NCBI GenBank assembly: GCA_016584305.1
Contig: JACEEZ010013998.1
Location: forward strand, 161,001-225,000
Direction: 5' to 3'
Source: Chionoecetes opilio
Lineage: Eukaryota; Arthropoda; Malacostraca; Decapoda; Majidae
Length of the DNA: 64,000 nucleotides
Below are positions 13,116 to 32,600 of this stretch, in pieces. A program made the position numbers and the translations under genes. The stretch's first letter is position 1. Every line of letters starts with the position of its first letter. The notes beneath the pieces were generated by a model that worked only from the letters and a program-made list of their open reading frames with translations, searched no databases and had not been told where the DNA came from.

Positions 13116-14638
13116 CATATGATGGTAATGGGTAGAAATCAAAGCGACTGAAGTGACTTGATACATTGGAAAGAATTTACTTTTGCTTTACCTCCGCTGC
13201 CATAGATGGTGATGGCAGGATACAGTTGGGTGCGCGCCTCCTCCACCAGCTGTGACGCCTCCAGACACAGTGCACTGAGGGCCAGCACCACTTTGTTCAC
13301 CACCTTGTTACCAGACTGCACCAGCCTCACCAGCGACAAGTGCTCAAAAGGTGCCATCTGCGAAGATAAAACTCTTGTCACTTCATTAACCCCTTGAGGC
13401 CCAGAACGTAATTTCCATTGTAATTTGGGTGCCACTAGCCGATTTTTAGTGAATATAAGCAATGTTTTAATAGATATGACCTGTTTAGTATCCTTGTCGA
13501 CTAACTAATTTGGTATATTCAATTGCTTTTCGTAATTTTATGGCTGACAACAGACAAATTTATATAGCAAAGGAAAGATCTGGGTGTGAAGGGGTTAAAA
13601 AGACCTTAATGAATATTTCAGTCCCTAGTCTTTGCTGAGAAGACCCACATAGTCATCCCTATTCCCTAGCCTTGGTTTCTATCCTGCACATCCTCGCCGC
13701 CGCCCCTCACGGCTTCCTTGCCTTGAGTGTGATGGGGTCAAGTGTTGGGTCCCAGGGCGGTGCAGGATGGGGACCCAGAGCCTCAATGATCTCCTCCAGC
13801 TGGTCGCCATGCTGCTCGACGATGCTATTGTAGCGCCGCAGCTCCTGCTCCGCCACACTCTCTGTAGGGACGTAACAGTGGCATTATTCCTGGCATACTA
13901 TCATTCAATACAGTGGCCATTACATCAAGGATTACCGTATTTAACTAATCCTAATCGTACTAAACTAATCCTAACCTTAACCTTATCTTAACCTAGACTG
14001 GCTGCTGTCCGTGAGGGAGGGCTTGTCCCGCGGTATCTGACTGTGCTGATGGCGACGGCGGAGTTGCACCTTATTTATTCATATTAGATCATTCTTGTCA
14101 GAGATTTTGACCAAAGTAACAGCTTGCCAAGAATTATGAAGGTTATTAGAAAACGTGTACGACAAAATATTAGTCCTTCATAAGGTAGTAAGTGAGATAG
14201 GGCAGGGGTGATAAAACGAATCTTAACCAAAACGAGTGCCAGATTCGTTCATACTATTCAGGAAAACTAAGTTTCAGCCTCGAAATCTGTGAATGCCCAA
14301 TACCGAAATTTTACCCCAAAAAATATATAACACTTAAATGGTACCGGCGGTAGTGACCGCGCAGTTCTCGTCCATTATAACCGAATTATGGTCTTAGAGT
14401 AAAAATGTGCCAAACGCTGCAGTCCCTCCACTTAAAAGCCAACTATAAATAAGCCACCAAAACCCAGCCAAATCACCCAGCTATTCAGGCCTCTACCTAG
14501 CCCTTTTTATAACATATGGAAAATACACCAGCGCCTAGAAACAAGACTATGCAGTCATAGGTTATTAATCATCACTGGATGGTAGAAAACAGAACACTTA
14601 CTGTGGCTATTTTCGTCATAATCTATGTCCACTGTCAT
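880..14638 (-). CDS. WASHC4: WASH complex subunit 4 (SWIP/KIAA1033), N-terminal 861 residues; 3' end beyond window
   Basis: Subunit of the endosomal WASH complex, which activates Arp2/3 on endosomes for sorting and tubule scission. Coding exons in transcript order: 14638-14602, 13861-13722, 13357-13192, 10992-10808, 10514-10290, 9725-9624, 9030-8887, 8770-8585, 8146-8048, 7584-7351, 6947-6792, 6064-5891, 5749-5630, 4907-4739, 4416-4262, 2896-2717, 990-880. They total 2583 nt with every junction in phase. Recognised from family blocks such as [55 protein letters not shown] and [18 protein letters not shown]. Start chosen at ATG 14638 ([12 protein letters not shown]), giving an N-terminus of the usual family length; the frame is open a little upstream. 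Vertebrate proteins are about 1170 aa, so about 300 C-terminal residues should lie left of position 1. Exon 4 could begin 9 nt earlier (11001), in frame. All introns look GT-AG except intron 2 (GC-AG). Confidence 0.93.
1235..1375 (+). mobile_element. LINE 3' fragment (RT C-terminal tail)
   Basis: Plus-strand translation gives [20 protein letters not shown] followed by [15 protein letters not shown] and a stop, the typical last residues of CR1/jockey-like reverse transcriptases (xxWNxL...xSVxxxKxxLD). It lies in a WASHC4 intron. Confidence 0.6.
1376..2440. other. WASHC4 intron with possible degraded inverted-repeat element
   Basis: The two ends share reciprocal GGCGCCT and TAAGGCG wording (about 1400-1500 and 2300-2410). 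The interior holds two ATTGG boxes (2200-2250) and a GC-rich patch at 1715-1750. No coding potential seen. A MITE is possible, but its ends cannot be fixed by eye. Confidence 0.3.
2440..2700 (+). mobile_element. LINE 3' fragment with CA-rich tail
   Basis: The sequence ACAACTAGGTAAATACAC runs into a CA repeat (2465-2500). A second copy follows that encodes [20 protein letters not shown] and [15 protein letters not shown], then the same tail ACAACTAGGTAAACACACC at 2679-2697. The CA tract therefore looks like the retroposon's own 3' tail. It abuts WASHC4 exon 16. Confidence 0.6.
2913..3315. repeat. 34-bp minisatellite, about 12 copies
   Basis: Tandem units built on TATAGTCACTCTTT plus TACTGGTTACTTATACCACC, with TTGACTTG/TTTACTGG alternation between copies. 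It starts within 20 nt of the WASHC4 exon 16 acceptor. Confidence 0.9.
3543..3776 (+). mobile_element. LINE-B 3' end copy
   Basis: Plus-strand reading gives [20 protein letters not shown] and then [19 protein letters not shown]. This is followed by the 3' UTR GTAGGTCTCGCGGCCTCTTG and a terminal TTCTTATGTT repeat. This is the commonest retroposon end in the window. Confidence 0.75.
4034..4243 (+). mobile_element. TTAA-flanked MITE (family T), reference copy
   Basis: About 210 bp, flanked by TTAA on both sides, with imperfect terminal inverted repeats: left CCCTTGAGGCCCAGAACG (here CCGTTGAGG), right end reading inward CCCCTTCACGCCCAGATC. No coding capacity; AT-rich interior with TGACCTGTTTAGTATCCTTG. 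The TTAA duplication and CCC-starting ends are those of piggyBac elements, so it is inferred to be a non-autonomous piggyBac-like MITE. It ends 18 bp from the WASHC4 exon 15 donor. Confidence 0.85.
4450..4690 (+). mobile_element. LINE-B 3' end copy
   Basis: Same RT tail ([20 protein letters not shown]), 3' UTR and TTCTTATGTT terminus as at 3543-3776. It sits between WASHC4 exons 14 and 15. Confidence 0.75.
4970..5190 (-). mobile_element. Family T MITE
   Basis: TTAA at both ends; begins CCCCTTCACGCCCAATC and ends CTGGGCCTCAAGGGG. Upstream of WASHC4 exon 14. Confidence 0.85.
5430..5625. mobile_element. Foldback MITE, AGTCGCCAC family
   Basis: Inverted ends CTATAGTCGCCACACGTTAA and its counterpart TTAACGTGCGGTGACTATAG. 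Inner arms pair GGCGAAAATGGGTCCCCTTC with GAAGGGGCCCCATTTTCGCC. It carries an ATTGG box. A relative lies at 62432-62652. In a WASHC4 intron next to exon 13. Confidence 0.8.
6173..6487. mobile_element. MITE with GTCCACACTAGGCATTA ends
   Basis: Terminal inverted repeats AGTCCACACTAGGCATTA / TAATGCCTAGTGTGGACG around a ~315-bp non-coding interior with several ATTATAATGC motifs. WASHC4 intron. Confidence 0.75.
6548..6780. repeat. Two-copy tandem duplication, about 117 bp
   Basis: Both copies contain ATGGATAATCCCATCTGGG (first TTGGG) and GGAGTTAATAATTCCCTTGA, and end CTTAACGGGAAC. It directly abuts the WASHC4 exon 11 donor. Confidence 0.85.
7779..7990 (-). mobile_element. Family T MITE
   Basis: TTAA at both ends; CCCCTTCACACCCAATC to CTGGGTCTCAAGGGG. 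Between WASHC4 exons 9 and 10. Confidence 0.85.
9068..9228 (+). mobile_element. LINE-B 3' end copy, truncated
   Basis: Starts at the SRQV codons (TCGTCAGGTGGGCAGTGCGG) and keeps the 3' UTR and TTCTTATG end. It lies in the intron upstream of WASHC4 exon 7. Confidence 0.7.
9345..9597 (-). mobile_element. LINE-B 3' end copy
   Basis: Minus strand encodes [40 protein letters not shown] and FMDGEERWM. It lies about 26 nt downstream of the donor of WASHC4 exon 6 on the same strand and in the same reading frame. Confidence 0.8.
10125..10276. repeat. 23-bp minisatellite (TCTATCTATCTAATG)
   Basis: About six units of AATGTCTATCTCTCTATC plus TATCT immediately after the WASHC4 exon 5 donor. Confidence 0.9.
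10605..10691 (+). mobile_element. Family T MITE, right-hand fragment
   Basis: Only the last ~85 bp: AAAGATCTGGGCGTGAAGGAGTTAA.. end preserved, next to a LINE-B tail fragment (10531-10592). Confidence 0.65.
11089..11300 (-). mobile_element. Family T MITE
   Basis: TTAA at both ends, CCCCTTAACGCCCAAGTC to CTGGTCCTCAAGGGG. WASHC4 intron 3. Confidence 0.85.
11573..12444. mobile_element. hAT-like non-autonomous element
   Basis: Ends GCAGAGGTAGGCATCGCAAT and TTGCGGAATGCCCGCCCTTGC are inverted. Inside are repeated blocks of GCAATTCCGCAA and ATTGCGATTGCGTTTCAAAA. CAGAGGTxGGCA termini are typical of hAT elements. No transposase ORF. WASHC4 intron 3. Confidence 0.6.
12581..12793 (+). mobile_element. 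Family T MITE
   Basis: TTAA at both ends; near-consensus copy. WASHC4 intron 3. Confidence 0.87.
12903..13172 (+). mobile_element. MITE, AGTCTTTCCA family, copy 1
   Basis: Ends ACTATAGTCTTTCCATTTTA and TGATACATTGGAAAGA are inverted (shared TATCAAGTCACTT). The interior has a poly-C run and a TA microsatellite (13043-13112). A copy in reverse orientation lies at 40853-41096. Confidence 0.75.
13043..13112. repeat. AT microsatellite
   Basis: About 35 TA dinucleotides inside the MITE at 12903-13172. Confidence 0.95.
13386..13598 (+). mobile_element. Family T MITE
   Basis: TTAA at both ends; starts 29 bp upstream of WASHC4 exon 3 (in transcript sense). Confidence 0.87.
13720..13722 (-). other. 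Non-canonical GC 5' splice site of WASHC4 intron 2
   Basis: Exon 2 ends CTCAAG and the intron begins gcaagg. Using GC keeps phase 0 into exon 3 (ATG GCA CCT) and reproduces the family order DPITLK then MAPFEHLSL. The nearest GT (gtgagg, 11 nt further on) would break the frame. Confidence 0.75.
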
Positions 14639-15408
14639 CCTCCTGCCTTTCTGCCTCCCTGTGTTTACATCCGCCCCCTGCACGGCAGTACACGGTCTGG
14701 GGAGGAGTCTAGGTAAATACTTTTTTCCAGCAAAATCACAATCAAGATCACCCTGCACATTTACGCACAGTTCACATGTTATTAATCTGTTAATCACATA
14801 ATCTGTTAATAGGTTGTCATCGGTTAATCTGTTAGTTCTGTTATCCCAGGCGCCACTATCAAAATCAAAGGCGAGGCTTCCGTTTCCATGACAACGCCAA
14901 TGGCTACAGCGGCGCCTCGCAAACGCACGCGTCTTTGTGTTATTTTCCTACAAGCACGTTATTTCTTTACTATACACAACGTTAATGATATTTAGAGCTT
15001 GATAAAATACTTATTCATGACCATCTCGGCTGAAGAAACTGATTTGAATGGCAAGAAAGTGTATAGGTACCCTAGATCAGTAAGTGAGTTCAGAACTGAG
15101 GAGTGACAGCTGAATGAGTGAGTTAAATTGCATATTTTCACATACCACGCATGAAATAAGAGGGTTTTAAGTACACGTCGTAAAAAAGTAAGATGTGATT
15201 AATGTACACCCTGTTAATTATGGGAGGTAAAGTCAAGCATAGGTTTAGTTTAGTACACATTTAGGGGAACATATCAATGTAGGACATGGGTGAACAGACA
15301 ATATACCCTTCCCCCATTTCCAAAAACTAAAAAAAAAAAACACTTAGAATGTTAATCACACAGCGAACAATTTCTTTTCAGAGATAGTTGTGTGTTGAAG
15401 AGGCAACC
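14639..15408. promoter_or_regulatory. Divergent WASHC4/DRC10 intergenic promoter region
   Basis: 770 bp between the two start codons, which point away from each other. It includes the 5' UTRs, a GC-rich patch at 14845-14935 (AAGGCGAGG, GGCGGCG-like, CGCACGCGTC), a CCAAT box at 14897-14901 and an X-box-like site at 14882-14895. A short 5' UTR intron for DRC10 is possible (acceptor TTTTCAG at 15375-15381). Confidence 0.6.
14882..14895 (+). promoter_or_regulatory. X-box-like RFX binding site
   Basis: GTTTCCATGACAAC, a near-palindrome that differs at two positions from the classical X-box GTTGCCATGGCAAC bound by RFX factors. It lies 514 bp upstream of the DRC10 ATG and is followed by CCAAT. RFX control is a hallmark of ciliary genes. 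Confidence 0.5.
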
Positions 15409-24696
<9,288 letters not shown>

Positions 24697-24712
24697 AGGA
24701 GGCAGAGGAGGC

Positions 24713-24830
24713 AAGTGCATATTTTTCGAAGTGCATTTTTTTCGAAGGGCATTTTTTTCGATGTGCATTTTTTCGAAGTGCATTTTTGTGTGTCCTTGGC
24801 CAGTCCTTTGTGATGTAAAAAAAAAAATAG
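24713..24830. repeat. AAGTGCATTTTTTTCG repeat, locus 2, with flank
   Basis: Four units followed by GTGTGTCCTTGGCCAGTCCT and TTGTGATGTAAAAAA, starting 17 bp after the DRC10 stop codon. Probably part of its 3' UTR. Confidence 0.88.
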
Positions 24831-26363
24831 TTATAAGACCGAGGTTGGTCAGATTTCAGTATTGAACAAAGCATCGGGAATATACAATCTATAGGACTGC
24901 TTCATCACGACAAAGTTCTCTTTTTCTTAGGGTTTGACTCCTACTGATGAAAATAAAAATAATAACGAAGTCGAACCCCAACTCAAATTGTTTTCATTTT
25001 ATTTTAATTTCATGTTTCGAAAGTTATCCTAAGCAAATTACCGGAGCCTTTTGGTAGAGCACAGTGTCTCACATCTTATAATCTTATATTCATTATACTC
25101 ACACGTAAAGCCCTCTAAGCCCCCAATGTTTCAAGATCCTAAACACGCCCCTGTGTATTAGTAACATTTGCTATTCAATCACTCATTCCTTCCTTCATTC
25201 CTTCAATATCTTTCCTTCACATGTTTTAAGAACCTATGTAGCCTACTCATATTTTCCAGCAATATCTAGAATAATAATATAGATAATAATCTGAATGATA
25301 TTGTATTCTTTGATCCAATTATAACCTATATATAGTCTATTTTTATTCAAATGGTAATGTTAAGTGCGAGGCTACAATAACCTTACATAGAGGAGGAAGA
25401 GGCTATAGTGGGGGAGTATTTGTTTGAAGATGGAAATGTGGAAGAAGCAAAAAGAACAATCATCAGTTTTTGGATGACCAGAGAAAATAAGAGGAAAGAA
25501 AGAGAAATGAACTTAAAGACAGAATAAGAGAAGATAACTAATTAACTAAAGACCCAGACAGCAAGAAGAAATTAACTAAAGACCCAGACAGCAAGAAGAA
25601 ACACGCCAGGGAGTGCCGATGAAAAAGGCCAGACTCCCGACTGAATCACTGAACTGGTAGGGGAATCTTCATATGAGTGCAGCTGGGGAGAGGTTCTGTA
25701 GTTGGGTGGCCTACTTTGAGGGAAGGATTTTTAAATGATCAGATGGCAGTCCACAAACGATTAATTATCATTACGCTACATAATGGCCTGCGTGTGCAGC
25801 TATTTTAGTAGGTTTCGTTTTCTCGCTAGTAAACAAACTATAGTTATTGGCTGACAAGAGTGTAACTGCCTTTTCTTTCTCCTCATTAGCGATAAACATA
25901 TACAGATAATCTTCACTGCTTTGACTCTGGGCTCTGCAATTGTATCATGTGATTAGTGCAGACTAGTTAATTTTTTTCCTTTCCTTTCCTCCGTCAAAAA
26001 TTGGCAGGATATGCGCAGGGGTAACATTAAGAGGGTGAGAAAGATTATACGAGAAGAGAGAGGAAGGTGAGAAGAAGTGCGAAAGAGTGAGAGAGAGAGA
26101 GGATAGAGAGATGAATGACTGTAGAGTTAAGTTTTTATAGTGTGGGATTTATCATGAGGTTTTGTAAATGCAGACTGTCAAGAAAGGAGGAGAGAGGAGA
26201 GCGAGAGAGAGAGGAAAGAGAGAGGCGGAGGAGCGGAGAGAGATCAAGCGGAGATTAGAGGCGAGAGGAGAGAAAAACAAGAGAGAGAGAGCTAGAGACA
26301 TTTTTTTAGAGTTAAGTTTTGATACTGTGTGATTTCTCATGAGGTTTGTAATGCAGAGCTGTC

Positions 26364-26400
<37 letters not shown>
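24831..26400. other. DRC10-RIC8 intergenic region
   Basis: Possible poly(A) signals AAATAAAAATAA near 24952. No gene recognised. It contains a tandem AACTAAAGACCCAGACAGCA repeat (25543-25600), a duplicated (GA)n block with GATTTCTCATGAGGTTTGTA (26150-26460, three degenerate copies) and purine-rich tracts. Confidence 0.6.
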
Positions 26401-26404
<4 letters not shown>

Positions 26405-26638
26405 GATGAGTGTGTATTGCTAAGTTTTGATTCTGAATGTGTGATTTCTCATGAGGTTTGTAATGCATGGGGGGCGCATTTTCAAAGGGGTTCGTAGAGC
26501 TGTCAGAGAAACTCCCACGATAGGGCGCCGTAGTAAAGGCACATCAGCTGTCCCACCACCACCACTTCTAGGGCCTCACCTGGCAAGACAGCGCCTGAGC
26601 GAGCCTACACCTGCACTACACCACCTCTGCCTTCAGCC
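26401..26638 (+). promoter_or_regulatory. Probable RIC8 5' UTR / promoter-proximal region
   Basis: GC content rises from about 26460. No upstream ATG in frame immediately before 26639. No TATA box seen at a sensible distance. Confidence 0.4.
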
Positions 26639-29600
26639 ATGGAATCCGCCACCCTACAGCTTCTTGAGGCAGGCACCGACCAAGACTTGGTGCGAATACT
26701 GAAGCAATTCTATGACAAGGTGAATGCGTGGTAGTGGTGGTGGTGGCCCTTATAGCGGAGTGTTTATTTCTGCCAAGATGTTTTGTACCAGAAAAGTAAA
26801 CACACCCATATATTGCTGTAACATCACCACTAAATATTTTTTATTGATTCCATCGTCTATTATAAGGGTAATAATGGACGAGGACTTCGCGGTCGTTTTC
26901 AGAGACACCGACTGATTTTTCCTGGCCTACAATAGGTGCTTTTTGTATTGGAGATAGTTTTATCTTCCGGAAACCCATACAGTATTTAAAATAATGAAAT
27001 AAAATTTCATCACCGAATTTTATGGTCGCCGTTTCCAATAAAAACATTGTATCTCCATCAGAAAAAACACTAAAACTTGGCCGGGAGAAATTAGTCAGGG
27101 TCTCAGATAACAGGGAAGTAATTGAATAGAACATGCCAAACCTAACCTTATAGGTTTTAATGAAACCTAACCTAACCTTAACCACTAAGTATAATTAACC
27201 TAACCTTAACCATGCATAACATTCGGTGATGAAATTATTGTTTTTTTTAATGGGTTTCCGGAGAATATAACTATCTCCATTACGAAAAGCACCTATTGTA
27301 GGCCAGGAAAAATTAGTCGGTGTCTCTGAAAACGACCGCAAAGTCCTCATCCATTATAACCATTATAAGTATATAGGTTCTTATGTAGTTTAGACCAATA
27401 CAGGATCGGTGGTTCAAGTAGTCTGCACGTTTAGATCACATTATAAGGAGACCACCGACCGGAATTATCGTCAAAACATGAACCGAGAACTCTGTCGACC
27501 TTGTTTTGCCGACCTTGTTTTGAGGAAGGTCTACTGGAAAACCATAATTAGCCTATTTTTATCTTTATCGTGTATATAATGCCTTTATTTTGGTATTTTG
27601 GTATTTTCAACCAGTAATTGAGTAAGAGGTTACAAATACTCTTTTCCTATGTATTTTGATGTGTTAAGAATGATGGTCACATTCAAAATCGTCGGTGATG
27701 CATAATTTTGCAGTTTCCCCACTTTATTTCATGTGTGGTGATCTAATAACCATTTGCATTTTTCAGTTATCTGGTAGAAAACACAAATGCCTTTGTATGA
27801 TGACTAATTTGTGATTTGTTGAATGCTCCTATTTTTGGTCTTTCTCGAGTCCACCAGGTTCGTCCTGGCGTGGTGGCGCTTTGTATAGTCAATAACCTTG
27901 TAGTTCGTACTTGCAAAGTGTCTAGATCGGATCAAAGTATCTTATCTTATTTTGGTCTTTCTCAGTATGAGGAACAGTTCACCCCAGTGGGCCTTGAGCC
28001 TGGCTACTATGACCGCCTGTGGGACTTGATCATGGACCGCCTCAGTGACCCGAAAGCCGCCAGCACCCACCAGACCTGCCTCTCAGCCATCAGAATTCTT
28101 AGGTATGTTATCCTGTAATCCATCTAATTAAGGAAATGTGGATCAATGCCTTATCATAGGAGGACTAACTTTTACTTTAAATTGGCACAGCAACAAATTT
28201 CTTAAATTGTGACACGTTTCATCCTTCACGTCACACTATGAGCTTTACCCGCTCGTCCTTTGTTTTGTTAATACAGAAAGTCAATACATATTAGTATATA
28301 AGTCAGAATATAGCCTCATTAGAATATTAACTAAATCCTAGACACTTAAGAATAGAGCAAGCCAGAAAATTACATCCTTGCCTGAAGCCTTTAATTAATT
28401 TTTTACAAAGTGCATTTTTTACGAAGTGCATTTTTTACGAAGTGCATTTTTTACGCAGTGCATTTTTTACGAAGTGCATTTTTTACGAAGTGCATTTTTT
28501 ACGAAGTGCATTTTTGTCGAAGTGCATTTTTGTCGAAGTGCATTTTTGTCGAAGTGCATTTTTGTCGAAGTGCATTTTTGTCGAAGTGCATTTTTGTCGA
28601 AGTGCATTTTTGTCGAAGTGCATTTTTGTCGAAGTGCATTTTTGTCGAAGTGCATTTTTGTCGAAGTGCATTTTTTACGAAGAGCATTTTTTACGAAGTG
28701 CATTTTTTACGAAGTGCATTTTTGTCGAAGTGCATTTTATTCAAAGTGCATTTTTGTGTGTCCTTGGCCAGTCCTTTGTGATGTAAAAAAAAGAAGTAGT
28801 AATTAAGTTCACAGAGGACTTTCAGCCATTTCCAAGGAGTTCTGACCCCAGGGGAATGCATCTCTCCAGGAACATTGACAGAAAAAGCTAAATTATTAGT
28901 GATATTGTTATTTTCTTCACAGCTGTGGTCTTACTTCAAAACTTTCATCTTTTGCAGTCGTGACAAAGCATCGTTACACAGAGTCGTCAGCAAAGATAGA
29001 TTGTCAATCATTGTACACTTGGCTGGACTGGTCTCTGAAGAGGAAGCTCTGCAACGCCTTAACCAACAAATTAATTATGATGGTAGGCTAATACTGATGT
29101 TGAAATTGTGTGTAGATAGTATTTAGACGCTGGTATTGCTCTCATGAAGCTTGTTATCTGTATTTAGGGACTGACTAGTTTCTAAAGAAGGCGTAACATA
29201 GCAGCACATGGTTGTTCATATGATAGATTAATGACAACAAATTTTTGATATAGAAAAATGTATACAGTATATGCATGAGAAAAGTGGGGTGCTTATATCC
29301 TGGAGTTCCCATATTAGACTGATCACTGAAGACTAATTTTCTCATTTTCAGTGGTAATTGAAGCTCAGAAATGTTTGAGTAACTTAGTCTACAACAGCAG
29401 CTTTATTCAGAGGATGTGTTGTGTGAACAGCTGTATCCCGGGGCTGATGTGCCGGTTGAAGACTTTCCGGGATCCAGACCTGCCCCACATTGTCAAGCAC
29501 TTTGACATGCGACTGTTGTTCCTTCTCACGGCTTTCTGTGCTGACATCAGGTAAGAAGGGAATAATTTGCTGGTTGAATGAAATATGCATATCAGATGGA

Positions 29601-32600
29601 ACAGTTCTGAACTTTGCTAAGCCCAGATACTGTAATGTCTGTTGTATATAGACAGAAGTATGCAGAATGCCACTATATGTCCCAGGCAATGAATTCTTTG
29701 TCACACATTTAACCCCTTCACGCCCAGATCTTTCCTTTGCTATAAAAAATTGTCTTGTTGAGCCATAAAACGAAGAAAAGCCACTTAATATACCAAATTA
29801 GTTAGTCGACAAGGATACTAAACAGATCATGTCTATAAAAGAATGCTTATATTCACTAAAAATCATCTAATGGTACCCAAATTACAATGGAAATTACGTT
29901 CTGGGCCTCAAGGGGTTAACTGCCTCAGTCTACCCTAAACAGGCTTTGAGGTCTGACTTACGTGAACATGACTGTCATATAATCTTAATACAGTCTTGTT
30001 TCATATTTCAAGAATGCCATGTCGTTCTAAAAGCTTGATCCTTATTTTTCCTTCTCTTCAGACCTAAGTTGAGATCAGAGTATCATGGGCTGACGTATCT
30101 GATCGAAATTTTGGATCTGTCCCTCAAAACGGCTCTTGAGGATACTGACCTGCAGGGCACCAATAGATATTCCTCCTATCCAGTATTTTTTAATGTGAGT
30201 TGAAGATGCAGAGTTATTTAATGAATGTGATTTATTTCAATAGGGTATATGAGGCGCTTATTTCAGAAAGTCGATAAGCACCACCAATAAAACACTAAGA
30301 AAATGGCTTCAAGATGTTTCAATGTTCAAAATGTCATATCTTTTGAACATTGAAACATTTCGAAGCCATTTTCTTAGTTTTTTATTGATGGCGCTTATCG
30401 ACTTTCTGAAATAAGTGCCTCAAATGGTATGATGGAACATTTATTTTCTAGTTTTTTTTTTTTTTTTTTTATTTTTTTTATGCCATCTTCCATACACAGA
30501 AAAGAATAAGTTGTGTTAGTTTTGTGAAAAAAATGAATTAAGATGCAAAGAAATGAGTTTAGTGTGTTCTTTTTTCAGATACTGTAGTTTGAATTATGAT
30601 AATATTCAATTTGATTAATTAACTTAGAACTACAGATCTTACTTGTCATCACTTGTAAACTAGAATTACCAGTAGCATTTTATCATTTCAGGATGACCAA
30701 TCGGAACTCATTAACGAGGTGTTGAAAGTACTATACAACCTGGTCCTTCACATAGACAAGAATAATCCCGATGAGGAAGAAGACAGCCACTGCCTCCGCC
30801 TCATCAGCATCCTGCGCTCCCTCCTCCTGGCCACTAGCAGGTGGACGGACTCTCTTCACAGGTGAGCTGATCAGTTTGCTTTAACCCCTTCACGCCCAGA
30901 TCTTTCCTTTGCTATAAAAAATTGTATGTTGTCGAGCCATAAAATTACGAAAAGTAACTGTATATACCAAATTAGTTAGTCGACAAGGATACTAAACAGG
31001 TCATATCTATAAATGATTGCTTATATTCACTAAAAATAGTCTAATGGTACCCAAATTTCAATGAAAATTACGTTGTGGGTCTCAAGGGGTTAATGCTGAA
31101 CGGCTGGAGTTTCTACATGACACATTTCTGGCATGGTGGTCATCACACGCAGAGAACTGGGATCTGAGAGAGGAGCAAAGGAAAGATCTGGGCGTGAAGG
31201 GGTTAAATAGTCACTATGAATGCAATATTACTTTCTTTATATTGACGTCATTTTATCAATAGATGCTTTTTTCTTAAGTTTCAAGATTTATTCAGGTCAG
31301 GGTGGTAAATCAGATGATGTGAGAGCAGTCTGATAGGAATTTGGGAAAGGCCACTTCTGCTCATGTTTAGGATCAGAAAAGCTTTACTAAAAGTATTATA
31401 CATGATGAATGGGTTTCCTGGTAGGGAATAAGCTCACTGTTTTACTATGAAACAAGCATTGCAGGGGAGGTAACAAGCTATCATGAAATTGTAAAAGGGT
31501 AGATAGTACGTACATGACATTATTACTGATACAGATATCTCTTCCTGGTCTGCTGTTTGTGCAGAATGTGGGGTAGCACAGGTGTCCATGTATGTATACC
31601 CTATGTACTATATGCACTTTGATACTATGTCCCCTAATGTGCCTATATTATGTATTTTTTGTTATGCTCTAGTGCTTAAGTTAACTCCTTGTCTTTTTTT
31701 TTTTTTTTTTTTTTTTTTTTGTCTATGCCTCCGGGCGATAATAAAATCATTATTATTATTATTATTATTTGCTATTATTATTATTATTATTATTATTTTG
31801 CAGCAACACAGTGAACATGCTGCTGGTGATGCCGCCCAGTATGTACGAAGAGTTACTGGTGAACATGCCCGAGGCTCCCGGGGGCCACGGCTACAGCACG
31901 GTGCCCATGGTGGTCACCACCCAGCCGTGTGCCGGGGCCGCAGCACAGGTGGAGGCGGCGTGCTTCACTGAGGTGGACGACGCCACGGCCATCAACCAAC
32001 GTTCCTGTGAATACGACGGGAAAGATATGACGGCCATCATTAAGATTCTTGATTTCCTTGAAGCAAGATTGAATGCAGTAAGTGTTTTAACATTCATCGT
32101 CAGTATATCTACCTGTCAAAGACTTCCCTTAGGGTTCTTAGGGTTGTTAAGACCAGTCAAGAAAGAGTAGAAAGGAAAGGACTGAGAACAGTTAGTGGCG
32201 TGAGGCAATTTGATAGAATGGATCATTTTGGCAGGCATGTGTACAGGTGTAGAAACAGATATACTAGTTTAAAGAAGGATAAATGCTCAAGTTGTTTTTA
32301 CATTCAAGGAAAATTCAAGGAATCGCCATCAGTATAAATATGTAAAGACTGTCGACAGTTCAGGTTTTTAATGCCGTCTTACATTTTTCCCCTCAAAACT
32401 AATTGATTTTGTTTGTCATCATACATTTAGCCCGAGGTTGAGAGTCTGGCATGGAAGACGTTCAAGGTAGTGTTTAAAACCGTGATTCTTATTGAGGTGG
32501 AAATGCATCCCGAAGCCATGTAGACATGGGAAGTAGTGCCAGAATTCTTTAAAGTATTTTTCTTTGCTACATCTCCATTAGTTTTGATAAATTGTTTCTG

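Noticed and set aside
28408..28755. Possible CRISPR-like array of regular repeats
   Set aside because: No unique spacers; contiguous 16-bp units in a eukaryotic intron.
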